64,000 nucleotides of DNA from Cytophagales bacterium (GTDB lineage Bacteria; Bacteroidota; Bacteroidia; Cytophagales; Cyclobacteriaceae), in the NCBI GenBank assembly GCA_017303795.1, contig JAFLBR010000006.1, positions 62,001-126,000 on the forward strand, written 5' to 3'. Both the position numbers and the translations under genes were made by a program. The first letter of the stretch is position 1, and each line of letters opens with the position of its first letter. The notes beneath the pieces are model-generated. The model was not told the origin of the DNA. It searched no databases and was given only the letters and a program-made list of their open reading frames with translations. Below, piece after piece: positions 26,826 through 35,804 of the stretch.

Positions 26826-27875
26826 ATGACAGACCCTTCACTATACTTAAAAAACCTCTGGTACCTCGCGTTTCATAGTTCTTTTCTCAAGGCTGGCAAA
26901 CTGGTGGGCAAACAAATTTGTGGCGAGAAGATTGTATTCGGGCGCGATAAGCAGGGTAAGCCATTTGCGTTGCGCGATAACTGTGCGCATCGTGGCGTTC
27001 CGTTATCGCAGGGTTGGTTTGAAGATTGCACCTTGCAATGTTGTTACCACGGCTGGAAGTTTGATACCACGGGTAAGTGTGTGGAAATACCCGCGTTACC
27101 ACCCGACAATACCATTGATATCAATAAAATAAAAGTATTTCAATATCCGTGCGAAGAACTTAACGGCACCATTTGGATTTACATTCCTGAAAAGAAATTG
27201 CCGAACCTGGTTCCGAAAGAAGCTCCACCCAATCTGGTATTAAGCGGTGATAAAAAATTTCTACATGTTGAAACGGTAACCTTGCCAGCCGATATCGATC
27301 ATTCTGTAATCGGGTTGATCGATCCCTCGCATGTTACGTTTGTGCACCAATCGTGGTACTGGCGGTCGGCCAAGAAATTAAAAATCAAAGAGAAAAAGTT
27401 TGAACCCACAGCCAAAGGCTTTAAGATGGTGCGCCATGCACCTTCTACCAACTCCAAAGGTTATAGTGTTTTAAAAGGAGGCACCTCAACTGAAATTACT
27501 TTTGAAATACCTGGTATTCGTACGGAACATATTCTGATAGGCGAGAAGCATCAGATTGTTTCCATTACAGCCTTAACTCCGCTCAACGAAAATCAAACTG
27601 AACTCACGCATATTTTCTACAGCTCGTTACCGGCAACTAAATGGTTGTGGTGGCCGCTTAAGCGATTGGGTAAACAATTTATAGGTCAAGATCTGGGTGT
27701 GTTTAATAAACTAAGCGAAGGCTTGAAATCAAAGCCAACCTTAATGCTGATTGGCGAACCCGACATGCAAGCCCGTTGGTATTACGAGATCAAACGACTG
27801 TGGGCATTGGCTCAGCAAAACAATCAACCTTTCGAAAACCCGATACAGCCGCAGACGTTACATTGGGTAACCTGA
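26826..27875 (+). CDS. Rieske (2Fe-2S) aromatic ring-hydroxylating oxygenase, VanA/PaO-like
   Basis: The 349-residue protein has an N-terminal Rieske domain with CAHRG near residue 53 and CCYHGW near 70, which supply the Cys and His ligands of the 2Fe-2S cluster. The C-terminal domain holds a mononuclear iron site; DHSVIGLIDPSHVTFVHQ gives the likely His ligands and bridging Asp. It is closest to single-component oxygenases of the VanA or pheophorbide-a-oxygenase type. The substrate and reductase partner are not evident. A small STAS-like gene follows after 7 bases. Confidence 0.85.
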   Translation: MTDPSLYLKNLWYLAFHSSFLKAGKLVGKQICGEKIVFGRDKQGKPFALRDNCAHRGVPLSQGWFEDCTLQCCYHGWKFDTTGKCVEIPALPPDNTIDINKIKVFQYPCEELNGTIWIYIPEKKLPNLVPKEAPPNLVLSGDKKFLHVETVTLPADIDHSVIGLIDPSHVTFVHQSWYWRSAKKLKIKEKKFEPTAKGFKMVRHAPSTNSKGYSVLKGGTSTEITFEIPGIRTEHILIGEKHQIVSITALTPLNENQTELTHIFYSSLPATKWLWWPLKRLGKQFIGQDLGVFNKLSEGLKSKPTLMLIGEPDMQARWYYEIKRLWALAQQNNQPFENPIQPQTLHWVT

Positions 27876-27882
27876 TTCCTAA

Positions 27883-28263
27883 ATGAGTTTGCCACCCGTT
27901 ACATTCGAGCTTAAAGAACATTACCTGTTGGTAACAGGACATGGTGTGCGCAACTCGCTTAAAGAAATGGTTGATACAGCCAACATGATTATAAAGAAAG
28001 CGCAAGAGACCAACAGCACTAAAATGTTGGTGGACTACCGCCAGTTGGATATTCAGGTTCGCATTACCGATGCGTTTAATATTGTAAAAACCTACGAGCG
28101 CAGTTTACCCGAACTACGAAACATTGTTGTAGCGGGAGTTTTTGAAAAGCACCACCTCGACTTTGCCAGCTACTGGCAGGAGGTAAGCGCAACCCGCGGA
28201 TTTACCATTAAGGTATTTGAAGATTTTAAGGAGGCTGAGAAGTGGTTAGTTGAACAGGCTTGA
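27883..28263 (+). CDS. SpoIIAA/STAS-like small protein
   Basis: The 126-residue cytoplasmic protein alternates beta strands and amphipathic helices as in SpoIIAA-like domains (FELKEHYLLVTGHG; STKMLVDYRQLDIQ; RNIVVAGVFEKHHLDFASYW; GFTIKVFEDFKEAEKWL). The last motif is typical of SpoIIAA-like proteins found in Bacteroidetes. A regulatory or lipid-binding role is possible but unproven. It lies in a probable operon with the Rieske oxygenase and converges on the MBL-fold gene 98 bases away. Confidence 0.7.
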   Translation: MSLPPVTFELKEHYLLVTGHGVRNSLKEMVDTANMIIKKAQETNSTKMLVDYRQLDIQVRITDAFNIVKTYERSLPELRNIVVAGVFEKHHLDFASYWQEVSATRGFTIKVFEDFKEAEKWLVEQA

Positions 28264-28361
28264 AAGATCTTCAATCAAAAACATGAAAATAAAGCCATGC
28301 AAACCACTTACAACACGAAACCTGAGTACTCACAAAAGGCAACTTCAAAACGGATGTAACA

Positions 28362-29270
28362 TTACCTTAGCGACCTCCTTAGTTTAGTTAACTTATAAGG
28401 TTGACCGGGGGCAAGAACATGAATCCGCTCAGGATTAATAATTGCCTTTTTTAATTTTTCAGGATCACCATTGAACGGAGCAAAGTCCGGTGCATCCACT
28501 GACCCCCAATGACAAAGTAATAGTGGTGTGTTGGGGTAAGCGTTTGCAATTTTAACAGCTCCTTCAAATGTGAAGTGCCATTCGCTATCAGAGAAGTCAA
28601 AAAGGATAGCATCTGGTACTGGTAAGATAGTAAGATGCTCAGGCATCAAACGTGAATCACCTTGTGCCCAGATTGTGCCATCGGGAGTTTCGATCATAAA
28701 GCCTGTGCAGTCTTCATTCAGGAAAGTTCTTTTGGCCGCTCCCGGATAAGCATTTTGCCAGGCGTGATCTACCGGAACCATCTTTATTGTTAAAGTTCCA
28801 ACTTTAAACTTTTCATTCGGATCATGACCGAAGGATGGGAAACCTTCGGCCTTCATCAATGAGTCGACATATTTCGTGGAGTGATAAGATTTGGTAACTG
28901 CTTTCAAATCACGATTAGTTGGAATACTGTAGTGATCATTGTCGCTATGTGTAACAAGAATAGCATCGAGCTTAGGAACATCCTCCGTTTTAATTGGGAA
29001 GTCGATCATGACTGGCATATCAAAACCTTTTAGCAGCGGGTCAACCATTAATGTTGTACCGCGACTGTTGATAAGAAATCCACCCATACCCAGCCATCTG
29101 ATCGTTGTCTCTTTCGAGGAATCGAACGCTTCCTTTCCAAACGGTTGGGTTGGTGGCGCTTTGGCCTGATACTTCTTTTGCGTTGGCTGGTCGGCTACTT
29201 GTGCATATCCTTCACTCGCAAACACGACAAGAATTGTAACGGTGATTGGAGTTAAAAGAGACTTTCTCAT
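28362..29270 (-). CDS. Secreted MBL-fold metallo-hydrolase
   Basis: The 302-residue protein has a signal peptide (ending near ASEGYAQ). The metallo-beta-lactamase core resembles UlaG-like enzymes: RWLGMGGFLINSRGTTLMVDPLL near 55-80 and metal motif THSDNDHYS near 108, with later His and Asp ligands (VPVDHAW, AQGDSR, LCHWGS). The usual HxHxDH reads HxDxDH here, a natural variant in some lineages. It is the last gene of a three-gene operon with an ABM-domain protein and an outer-membrane protein. The substrate is unknown. Confidence 0.83.
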   Translation of the reverse strand: MRKSLLTPITVTILVVFASEGYAQVADQPTQKKYQAKAPPTQPFGKEAFDSSKETTIRWLGMGGFLINSRGTTLMVDPLLKGFDMPVMIDFPIKTEDVPKLDAILVTHSDNDHYSIPTNRDLKAVTKSYHSTKYVDSLMKAEGFPSFGHDPNEKFKVGTLTIKMVPVDHAWQNAYPGAAKRTFLNEDCTGFMIETPDGTIWAQGDSRLMPEHLTILPVPDAILFDFSDSEWHFTFEGAVKIANAYPNTPLLLCHWGSVDAPDFAPFNGDPEKLKKAIINPERIHVLAPGQPYKLTKLRRSLR

Positions 29271-29275
29271 GTCGA

Positions 29276-29692
29276 TTAATGTTTACTTTTTTTATTACTC
29301 CTTCTTGTTTGAGAAACTTTTAATTCTGGAAGCAAGGGCACAGTCTCTATCAGTTCAAGAGATTTAACCATGTGAAGCGTACCCTCCTTATACTTGATGA
29401 AGTGCGGTGTTTTTATGTGAGTCTGGTAAGCATCGTCACTCGCATAAGTTTCAAGAATAGTGAAGTGAGTAGGATTTTCCTTTTCCGATAGTGCGTATAT
29501 CGTCAATACACCCGGTTCTACACGCAAAGCGGTTTCAATACCCTCCTTGAGAAACACTTTGTAACTCTCCAGATGTACGGAATCGACTACGAGTTTTGCT
29601 AGCCTCACGATTTGTCCTTTTCCCTGGGCTGCGGCAATTTGAACCGGGAGCTGCATGAGCATCATAGCGAGGATGATTTGGACTGATTTCAT
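29276..29692 (-). CDS. Exported antibiotic-biosynthesis-monooxygenase (ABM) domain protein
   Basis: The 138 residues begin with a signal peptide (ILAMMLMQLPVQIAAAQ). A single ABM-like ferredoxin fold follows: RLAKLVVDSVHLESYKVFL, EPGVLTIYALSEKENPTHFT, and IKYKEGTLHMVKSLELIE. YgiN/ABM proteins include quinol monooxygenases and haem-degrading enzymes. Export to the periplasm is less usual. It is 5 bases before the MBL-fold gene and 10 after the outer-membrane gene. Confidence 0.8.
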   Translation of the reverse strand: MKSVQIILAMMLMQLPVQIAAAQGKGQIVRLAKLVVDSVHLESYKVFLKEGIETALRVEPGVLTIYALSEKENPTHFTILETYASDDAYQTHIKTPHFIKYKEGTLHMVKSLELIETVPLLPELKVSQTRRSNKKSKH

Positions 29693-29702
29693 TTCTCTTC
29701 AG

Positions 29703-30485
29703 TTAGTGACGAATATAATTTTTATCGAACGAGTAAACCACACTCACATTCCAATCAAAGTCTTTCCCGGGAATATCGGTCTGGATTGCTTTATTAATAA
29801 TGTTTGAAATAGAAATTGGGAAATGTCGCATTGCCAGCGTGAGCGTATTGGTTATGTAGACTCCGTCTTTATCATCCGTTTTTAAATAATATACCTGCGG
29901 ATTAAGCTTAAAGAATATTCGTTTGGTAATGTTGAGGTTTGTGATCGTACTTCTTAATCCGGCATAATAAGAATCCTGTATTCCTCCTTTGTCAAAGCCA
30001 TGACCTCGCAAGAGATACATACCTATACTTACATTCTTTGACAGGGTATAATTTGGTACGAGTTCAGCAGCTAAAAAACGCTGCGATACAATGACATCTT
30101 CAGTCGCACCATTCCTGATAACTGTCTGCGTGCTAAATATGAGTGCAGGAATGTGACCGCCAACCTGTAAGGAGAACTTACTTCTGTCAACTAGCCTATA
30201 CTTATAAATAAATATGAATGACCAGGGTTTACCTTCCAGCGCAAACCTGAATTGTGGTTCGAAACTCAACCGCTTATTGCCAATAGATGGTTCAAAAATA
30301 ATGGCCGGCTTACCCAATGAGAATGAAGGAATAAATGAAAATCCATTTTGGGTAATACTTAAAGCGCTCTTGAAAAATAAAGTACTATCGCGCTTTTGAG
30401 CGAAACAGGCTTGAACTGAAATAGACATCAGTATAACCATCAAAGTAATGGCTGATCTTATATCAAATCGAATTATAAAACTCAT
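29703..30485 (-). CDS. Outer-membrane beta-barrel-like protein of unknown function
   Basis: The 260 residues start with a signal peptide (LMVILMSISVQACFAQ). The rest is alternating hydrophobic and polar strands of beta-barrel type (KRLSFEPQFRFALEG; WSFIFIYKYRLVDRSKFSLQVGG; and a C-terminal WNVSVVYSFDKNYIRH). I do not recognise a named family. It is the first gene of the operon with the ABM and MBL-fold genes and is divergent from the AraC regulator, 152 bases away. It may be a surface channel or sensor for this operon. Confidence 0.72.
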   Translation of the reverse strand: MSFIIRFDIRSAITLMVILMSISVQACFAQKRDSTLFFKSALSITQNGFSFIPSFSLGKPAIIFEPSIGNKRLSFEPQFRFALEGKPWSFIFIYKYRLVDRSKFSLQVGGHIPALIFSTQTVIRNGATEDVIVSQRFLAAELVPNYTLSKNVSIGMYLLRGHGFDKGGIQDSYYAGLRSTITNLNITKRIFFKLNPQVYYLKTDDKDGVYITNTLTLAMRHFPISISNIINKAIQTDIPGKDFDWNVSVVYSFDKNYIRH

Positions 30486-30611
30486 CAGGCAACTAGTTTA
30501 TTGTTACACAAATTTCCCTTTATTTCTCTGGCCCCATTTACCCGTTTTACTGTATCACATACCATTTTTACTGATCAACGAAGTATTAATAAATCAGGCT
30601 TTTTTTTCACA

Positions 30612-30619
30612 TATCTTTG
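30612..30619 (+). promoter_or_regulatory. -7 box upstream of the AraC gene
   Basis: TATCTTTG matches TAnnTTTG 18 bases before the ATG at 30638. No clear -33 TTG is seen; the region upstream is T-rich. It lies in the 152-base divergent region shared with the outer-membrane gene operon. Confidence 0.5.
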
Positions 30620-30637
30620 GATTGCAGTAAGGACATC

Positions 30638-31537
30638 ATGGATAAAATCGAAAAACTGACTAGCGTTACTCAATTCAATTCCCGGAGAGGACAAGATACA
30701 CTGCATCCTTTGGTAAACGTGTTGGATCAGTCTAAATCTATTCCTATCAAAGCCTACCGGCAGTTGTCGGAGATCTATGTGATTTTTTTAAAGGATTTGA
30801 GATGCGAGGATTTTCAATATGGCAGAAACCAATACGACTATCAGGAAGAGACTTTATTATTTATTGCACCCGGACAAGTTTTTGGTTTCGATTTACCTGG
30901 GGATGTCCTGGTACAGCCCAGTGGCTGGGCATTGATATTTCATCCGGATTTCATCAAGGGAACATCGCTGGGGCGAAAGATGGATGAATATGGATTCTTC
31001 TCTTACGATGTAAAAGAGGCGTTGCACATCTCGAAGCGTGAAAGGGAAATTGTTCTGGAGTGTTTTAAAAAAATAAAAGAAGAGTTAGAACGTGGCATCG
31101 ACAAACACAGCAAGAATTTAATTGTAAGCAATATTGAGTTGTTTTTTAATTATTGTATTCGATTTTATGACCGTCAGTTTATTACTCGCGAACATATCAA
31201 CAGAGATGTTCTAACAAGTTTCGAGAATTTGTTAAAGGAGTATTTTGAATCAGGCTTGCCACAAACCAACGGTTTGCCTACCGTAGCATATTTTGCTGAG
31301 AAGTTAAATCTTTCCGCCAATTATTTTGGTGACTTGTTGAAGAAGGAAACCGGGAAATCAGCATTAGATTATATTCAAGCCAAAGTAATAGATCTTGCCA
31401 AAGAACGAATTTTCGACAGGAGTAAATCGATTAGTGAGATTGCTTATGAGATGGGATATAAATATCCTCAACATTTTACTAGGTTGTTTAAACAACGTGT
31501 AGGCTTGTCGCCCTTAGAATATAGATTGGCAAATTAA
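30638..31537 (+). CDS. AraC family transcriptional regulator
   Basis: From ATG 30638 the protein has 299 residues. The first 170 form a cupin-like ligand domain (YQEETLLFIAPGQVFGFDLPG and GWALIFHPDFIKGTSLG). The C-terminal AraC domain has two helix-turn-helix units (TVAYFAEKLNLSANYFGDLLKKE and ISEIAYEMGYKYPQHFTRLFKQ). An upstream TTG (30617) overlaps the -7 box and is unlikely. It probably controls the divergent outer-membrane/ABM/MBL operon, judging by position only. Confidence 0.88.
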   Translation: MDKIEKLTSVTQFNSRRGQDTLHPLVNVLDQSKSIPIKAYRQLSEIYVIFLKDLRCEDFQYGRNQYDYQEETLLFIAPGQVFGFDLPGDVLVQPSGWALIFHPDFIKGTSLGRKMDEYGFFSYDVKEALHISKREREIVLECFKKIKEELERGIDKHSKNLIVSNIELFFNYCIRFYDRQFITREHINRDVLTSFENLLKEYFESGLPQTNGLPTVAYFAEKLNLSANYFGDLLKKETGKSALDYIQAKVIDLAKERIFDRSKSISEIAYEMGYKYPQHFTRLFKQRVGLSPLEYRLAN

Positions 31538-31555
31538 AGTCAACCTATACAATCC

Positions 31556-32758
31556 TTACTTACAAATCACCCCCTCAACCTTCCCCAATACCGTTATCCC
31601 AAGCCCTTTCGCTTTCTTCAAATCATTACACGCCTCAACTAATTTCCCTAACCGGTGCCAGGCTTGTGCACGGTTATAGTAGGCAAGTCCATAATCTGGG
31701 TAATAGGTAATCGCTGCTGAATAGTCTTCAATGGCTTCTTTATATTTGTTTAGCTTTACCATTACATTTCCATGACTCAGCCATCCTTTTTCATATTCAG
31801 GTTTTAGTGTAATCACTTTTTGATAATCGGCAAGGGCGCCTGTGTAATCATTTGCACGTTCTTTTATTAACCCGCGATTCAAAAAGTATTCGTAATTGTC
31901 TGGCTCCAGATTAATTGCTTCGTTGTAATCGCTTAGTGCGCCTTTTGTGTTTCCGGAATTTAATCGCAGTAGCCCGCGCTCAGCGTAGGAGTAAGGAAGC
32001 TTTGGATTGGCCGCAATCGCTTCGGTTAACAACTGCTCTGTTTCGGCAGAAGGTTGGTTCGTGCCAAGTAACGCCAGATTATGTCGGGCAAGACTGTTAT
32101 CAGCATCTAACTGTAAAACTTTTTTGAAGTCTGCCCGCGCTTGCACACTATCTCCAACTTGTTGCAAGGCTAGGCCACGGCCCAGGTAAAAATTAAGTTG
32201 TTCGGGAGCCAATTGAATGGCGGAATCAAAACAGACTTTTGCCTGCGCATAATTTTTAAGTTTCAATTCTATCTGACCGAGGTAATCGAAGTATAACGAG
32301 CGCAAATTATTGGCTGCTGAAAATGCCCGACTGGCACCATCATCACCTTTCTGGGTTTGAAAGAAAATAGTATTGGTTTCGCCACCGGCTGGCAGCTGTA
32401 ATAGTTTTATAAAGTCCTCTTTGGCAATTGCCCATTGGTTGTATTCAAAGCGGCTTACCGCACGACTAAACAAAGCCTCTTTGTTCTCAGGGTTTGTTTC
32501 CAGGTAAATGTTGTAGTCCGTTAGCGCGCCCTGTTTATCGCCCAAGGCTTCGCGCACCTGCGCCCGGCTAAAATAGGCTTGCATGAAATAAGGTTCCAGT
32601 CGCAGGCATTCGTTGAGATGCGCCAGTGCTGTTTTATACGAACGCGCAGTGTAGGCACTCTCAGCCTTATCGAAATAGTATTGAGCCGTGCGCTTTTCCT
32701 GCGCCAGCAGCTTGCTGCTAAGCAATAGAAATACAACGGTTACCCGGATTAAAGCCAT
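31556..32758 (-). CDS. Secreted or periplasmic TPR protein
   Basis: From ATG 32758 (MALIRVTVVFLLL) the protein has 400 residues with a signal peptide ending near LLAQ. It carries roughly ten tetratricopeptide repeats of 34 residues (for example ALAHLNECLRLEPYFMQAYF and ALSDYNEAINLEPDNYEYFL). The C-terminus has Cys residues (ACNDLKKAKGLG). The TPR fold mediates protein-protein contacts in the envelope; no enzymatic domain is present. It is divergent from the TetR gene 103 bases away. Confidence 0.85.
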   Translation of the reverse strand: MALIRVTVVFLLLSSKLLAQEKRTAQYYFDKAESAYTARSYKTALAHLNECLRLEPYFMQAYFSRAQVREALGDKQGALTDYNIYLETNPENKEALFSRAVSRFEYNQWAIAKEDFIKLLQLPAGGETNTIFFQTQKGDDGASRAFSAANNLRSLYFDYLGQIELKLKNYAQAKVCFDSAIQLAPEQLNFYLGRGLALQQVGDSVQARADFKKVLQLDADNSLARHNLALLGTNQPSAETEQLLTEAIAANPKLPYSYAERGLLRLNSGNTKGALSDYNEAINLEPDNYEYFLNRGLIKERANDYTGALADYQKVITLKPEYEKGWLSHGNVMVKLNKYKEAIEDYSAAITYYPDYGLAYYNRAQAWHRLGKLVEACNDLKKAKGLGITVLGKVEGVICK

Positions 32759-32861
32759 ACCTAAAATTGGAGATTTATAACCAAATCCAAAAACAGTTAA
32801 CCAGGTGTTAACAATACCCGAAAACTTGGAAACCAAAGTTGAACTAATTTGTTTTATAACT

Positions 32862-33524
32862 ATGGAAAAGACCAAAAAAGCCCGCACCAAGTCGACCTTG
32901 TCGGCTGAGAAAGTTACTGCCGCATACCGTGAGTCTGTATTAACAAGTGGCAAGCCGGCCTCTGTTTTTACATTCTGTAAAACCCTGGGGATAACCGAAG
33001 GAGATTTTTATAAACACTTTGCTTCTTTCGAAGCCGTGGAAAAAGCAATCTGGAAAAATCTGATTGACGAAACCCGTGCCCGCATGGAAGCCGATGCCGA
33101 TTATCAGGGCTTTGGTGCCCGTGAAAAGATCCTCACTTTTTATTTCATGTTGGTTGAAGCAATGAAAGCTGATCGCAGTTTTATGATTCACCAATTAAAA
33201 GGTTGGAAGCAACCGATGATGCCTTCGTTTCTGAAAGGTTTTAAAACAGCCTTCGATGAGTGGATCAATTCAGTGCTCAATGCCGGTAAAGTTTCGGGCG
33301 AAGTAGCCACCCGGCCGTATCTGGATAAGCAGTATGATGTTCTATTCTGGATGCACTTTATGTTTATACTTCAATTCTGGGTGCACGATGAGAGCGCTAA
33401 CTTTGAAAAGACCGATGCGGCAATTGAGAAGTCGGTTAACCTGGCGTTCGATCTGATTGGCAAAGGTATTCTGGACAATGCATTGGATTTCGGAAAGTTC
33501 CTCTATCAGAATTCCAAAAACTAA
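32862..33524 (+). CDS. TetR-like transcriptional regulator
   Basis: From ATG 32862 the protein has 220 residues. The N-terminal helix-turn-helix (SVFTFCKTLGITEGDFYKHFASFEAVEKAIW) follows a basic leader. The C-terminal helical domain is the conserved form found beside ABC1 kinases in Bacteroidetes (FMIHQLKGWKQPMMPSFLKG; FWMHFMFILQFWVHDES). An upstream start at 32805 would add 19 residues of low plausibility. The ABC1 kinase gene begins 6 bases after its stop, so the two are co-transcribed. Confidence 0.82.
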   Translation: MEKTKKARTKSTLSAEKVTAAYRESVLTSGKPASVFTFCKTLGITEGDFYKHFASFEAVEKAIWKNLIDETRARMEADADYQGFGAREKILTFYFMLVEAMKADRSFMIHQLKGWKQPMMPSFLKGFKTAFDEWINSVLNAGKVSGEVATRPYLDKQYDVLFWMHFMFILQFWVHDESANFEKTDAAIEKSVNLAFDLIGKGILDNALDFGKFLYQNSKN

Positions 33525-33530
33525 GGGCCG

Positions 33531-34844
33531 ATGAAGGAGCAAAAGAGTATTCCGGTTGGCAAAGTGCAGCGGGCTTCAAAATTTATATCTACAGGCGCAA
33601 AAATCGGAACCAACTATTTAAAGCACTACGGCAAAAAGTTAGTTAACCCGAATCTATCGAAAGATGAATTACATCAGGACAATGCCACTGATATTTATAA
33701 ATCATTAAGCGAACTTAAAGGCAGTGCGCTTAAAGTAGCGCAGATGTTAAGCATGGATAAAAACCTATTGCCAACGGCCTATCAGCAACAGTTTTCAATG
33801 GCTCAATACAGTGCGCCTCCGCTGTCGTATCCGTTAGTGGTGCGTACGTTCGAGAAATCACTGCAAAAAAAACCAGCCGAAATTTTTGATTCGTTTACTA
33901 CTTCGGCCAGCAATGCTGCATCTATAGGGCAAGTACATCAGGCCACGTTGAAAGGGAAGAAACTGGCCGTTAAAATTCAATACCCCGGTGTGGCCGATAG
34001 CGTGAAGAGCGATCTGGCTATGGTAAAACCAATCGCGTTGCGGATGTTTAATCTTAACCCGGCCGAGTACGATGAATTTATTGGCGAAGTGGAATCGCGC
34101 TTGCTGGAAGAGGCGGATTACAAATTAGAGTTAAAACGCTCTATGGAATTGTCGAAGCAATGTGCGGAAGTTCCTAATCTCGTATTTCCTAAATACTATC
34201 CGGCACAATCTGCCGATCGCATTCTTACCATGGATTGGATTGAGGGCAAACCGCTGGGTGAAATGTTTAAAGCAAACGCCTGGACCCAGCAAGATCGAAA
34301 CCTGATCGGACAAGCGCTTTGGGATTTTTACCATTTTCAGATTCATACGTTGCGGGCACTACATGCCGATCCTCATCCCGGCAACTTCATTATTACGCCT
34401 GATAATAAGTTAGGCATAATTGATTTTGGATGTGTAAAGGTTGTGCCGCCCGCATTTTACAAAGTTTACTTCCAGTTGTTGGATAAAGACATTCTAAACG
34501 ACAAGCCGCGATTAGATACAGTGTTTCGTGATTTACGATTTATCTATCCGGATGATACTGCGAAAGACCGCGCATTCTTCACGGAAGTGTTTACTCAATT
34601 GGTTGAATTATTAGGCCGGCCATTCCGCACACCGCGTTTCGATTTTTCGGAGCAGCAGTATTTTAAATCGCTTTATGCATTTGGCGAAGAGATAGGGCAG
34701 ATGAAGGCTTTCCGCGAATCGAAAAAAGCCCGCGGGGTAAAAGATGCGCTGTATGTAAATCGTACTTATTACGGCTTGTATAACCTGCTGCACGAGCTGC
34801 GGGCTGACGTAAACACCACCTCTTTTGTCGCATTCAACCCCTAA
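33531..34844 (+). CDS. ABC1/UbiB-family atypical kinase
   Basis: The 437-residue protein is of the AarF/ABC1/UbiB family. It has an N-terminal KxGQ-like segment (LKGSALKVAQMLS), an Ala-rich nucleotide loop (SNAASIGQVHQATL near 125-138), VAVKIQYPG with the catalytic Lys, an ALHADPHPGNFI catalytic-loop motif near 280, and GIIDFGCVK as the DFG. Members support ubiquinone or isoprenoid-lipid metabolism in some bacteria. The substrate here is not known. It is co-transcribed with the TetR-like regulator. Confidence 0.9.
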   Translation: MKEQKSIPVGKVQRASKFISTGAKIGTNYLKHYGKKLVNPNLSKDELHQDNATDIYKSLSELKGSALKVAQMLSMDKNLLPTAYQQQFSMAQYSAPPLSYPLVVRTFEKSLQKKPAEIFDSFTTSASNAASIGQVHQATLKGKKLAVKIQYPGVADSVKSDLAMVKPIALRMFNLNPAEYDEFIGEVESRLLEEADYKLELKRSMELSKQCAEVPNLVFPKYYPAQSADRILTMDWIEGKPLGEMFKANAWTQQDRNLIGQALWDFYHFQIHTLRALHADPHPGNFIITPDNKLGIIDFGCVKVVPPAFYKVYFQLLDKDILNDKPRLDTVFRDLRFIYPDDTAKDRAFFTEVFTQLVELLGRPFRTPRFDFSEQQYFKSLYAFGEEIGQMKAFRESKKARGVKDALYVNRTYYGLYNLLHELRADVNTTSFVAFNP

Positions 34845-34915
34845 ATTTTATTTTGAAAAAACATTCATAACCAATAACTTAGTGGCCTCTTCTTAATTTT
34901 TTAAACTAAGATATT

Positions 34916-35764
34916 ATGCGGGCCATCTGGAAAGGACACATTCAGTTTTCGCTGGTTACCATACCGGTAAGAATTTACAATGCAATCGACACGGGGCAAA
35001 CCATCAGCTTTAACCTGTTGAGCAAAGACGGGCACAACCCCGTGAGCTACGAAAAGAAAGACAAGGTTACGGGGCAGCCGTTAAAGACCGAAGACATTGT
35101 GAAGGGCTATCAATATGAACCTGGTCAGTTTGTGATTATTGAACAGGAAGACCTGAACAAAGTAAAACTCAAGAGCGAGAAGATTATTGAAATGGAAGGC
35201 TTTGTAAAAGCCGAAGAGGTACATCATACCTTATTTGAGTCGCCTTATTTCATAGGACCCGATGGCGACATTGCAGCTAAAACCTATGGCCTCTTATGCC
35301 AGACATTGAAAGAAAGCGGAAAGGTGGGCGTGGGTAAAGTTGTGCTACGCGATCGTGAAACTCCGGTTTTGATTTCGCCACACGAGGGTGGCATGCTAAT
35401 GTATCGGCTACGCTACCCTAACGAAGTACGCAACATGGGCGAAGTGCCACAGTTACTCGAAGTAAAAGCCGACAGAGAACAATTGAAACTTGCTAAAACC
35501 CTGGTGGATTCTATGACCACTACCTTTAGCAAAATTGAAATGAAAGATCATTACTACGATGCATTAAAGGCGATTATCGATGCGAAGATTGCCGGTAAGG
35601 AAATTGTAATGGTAGCCGAAGAAGAACCGGTAGTAGTGGATATTATGACCGCCCTGAAAGCGAGTATAGAAGCTGCCAAGAAAAAACCGATGGAGAAAGC
35701 CAAAGGCGCTACCATGAAGGTGGAGAAAGAAACCAAAAAGGTGGTGCGCAGAAAAGCGAGTTGA
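34916..35764 (+). CDS. ku: Ku protein for non-homologous end joining
   Basis: The 282-residue homodimeric ring protein binds broken DNA ends and recruits LigD. The bacterial Ku core runs from MRAIWKGHIQFSLVTIPV through GYQYEPGQFVIIEQEDL and YFIGPDGDIAAKTYGLL to the dimer region near residue 220. A Lys-rich tail (last 40 residues, AAKKKPMEKAKGATM type) is typical of bacterial Ku C-termini. LigD is 9 kb away. The start ATG lies 71 bases after the ABC1 kinase. Confidence 0.96.
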   Translation: MRAIWKGHIQFSLVTIPVRIYNAIDTGQTISFNLLSKDGHNPVSYEKKDKVTGQPLKTEDIVKGYQYEPGQFVIIEQEDLNKVKLKSEKIIEMEGFVKAEEVHHTLFESPYFIGPDGDIAAKTYGLLCQTLKESGKVGVGKVVLRDRETPVLISPHEGGMLMYRLRYPNEVRNMGEVPQLLEVKADREQLKLAKTLVDSMTTTFSKIEMKDHYYDALKAIIDAKIAGKEIVMVAEEEPVVVDIMTALKASIEAAKKKPMEKAKGATMKVEKETKKVVRRKAS

Positions 35765-35792
35765 TGCGCTGACGCCTAAGAGTATTTTTGGT

Positions 35793-35800
35793 TAACTTTG
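35793..35800 (+). promoter_or_regulatory. -7 box of a near-leaderless promoter
   Basis: TAACTTTG matches TAnnTTTG and ends only four bases before the ATG at 35805. Transcription would begin at or near the start codon, so a leaderless mRNA is likely. The same sequence TAACTTTGCG occurs at 38011. Confidence 0.6.
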
Positions 35801-35804
35801 CGCG

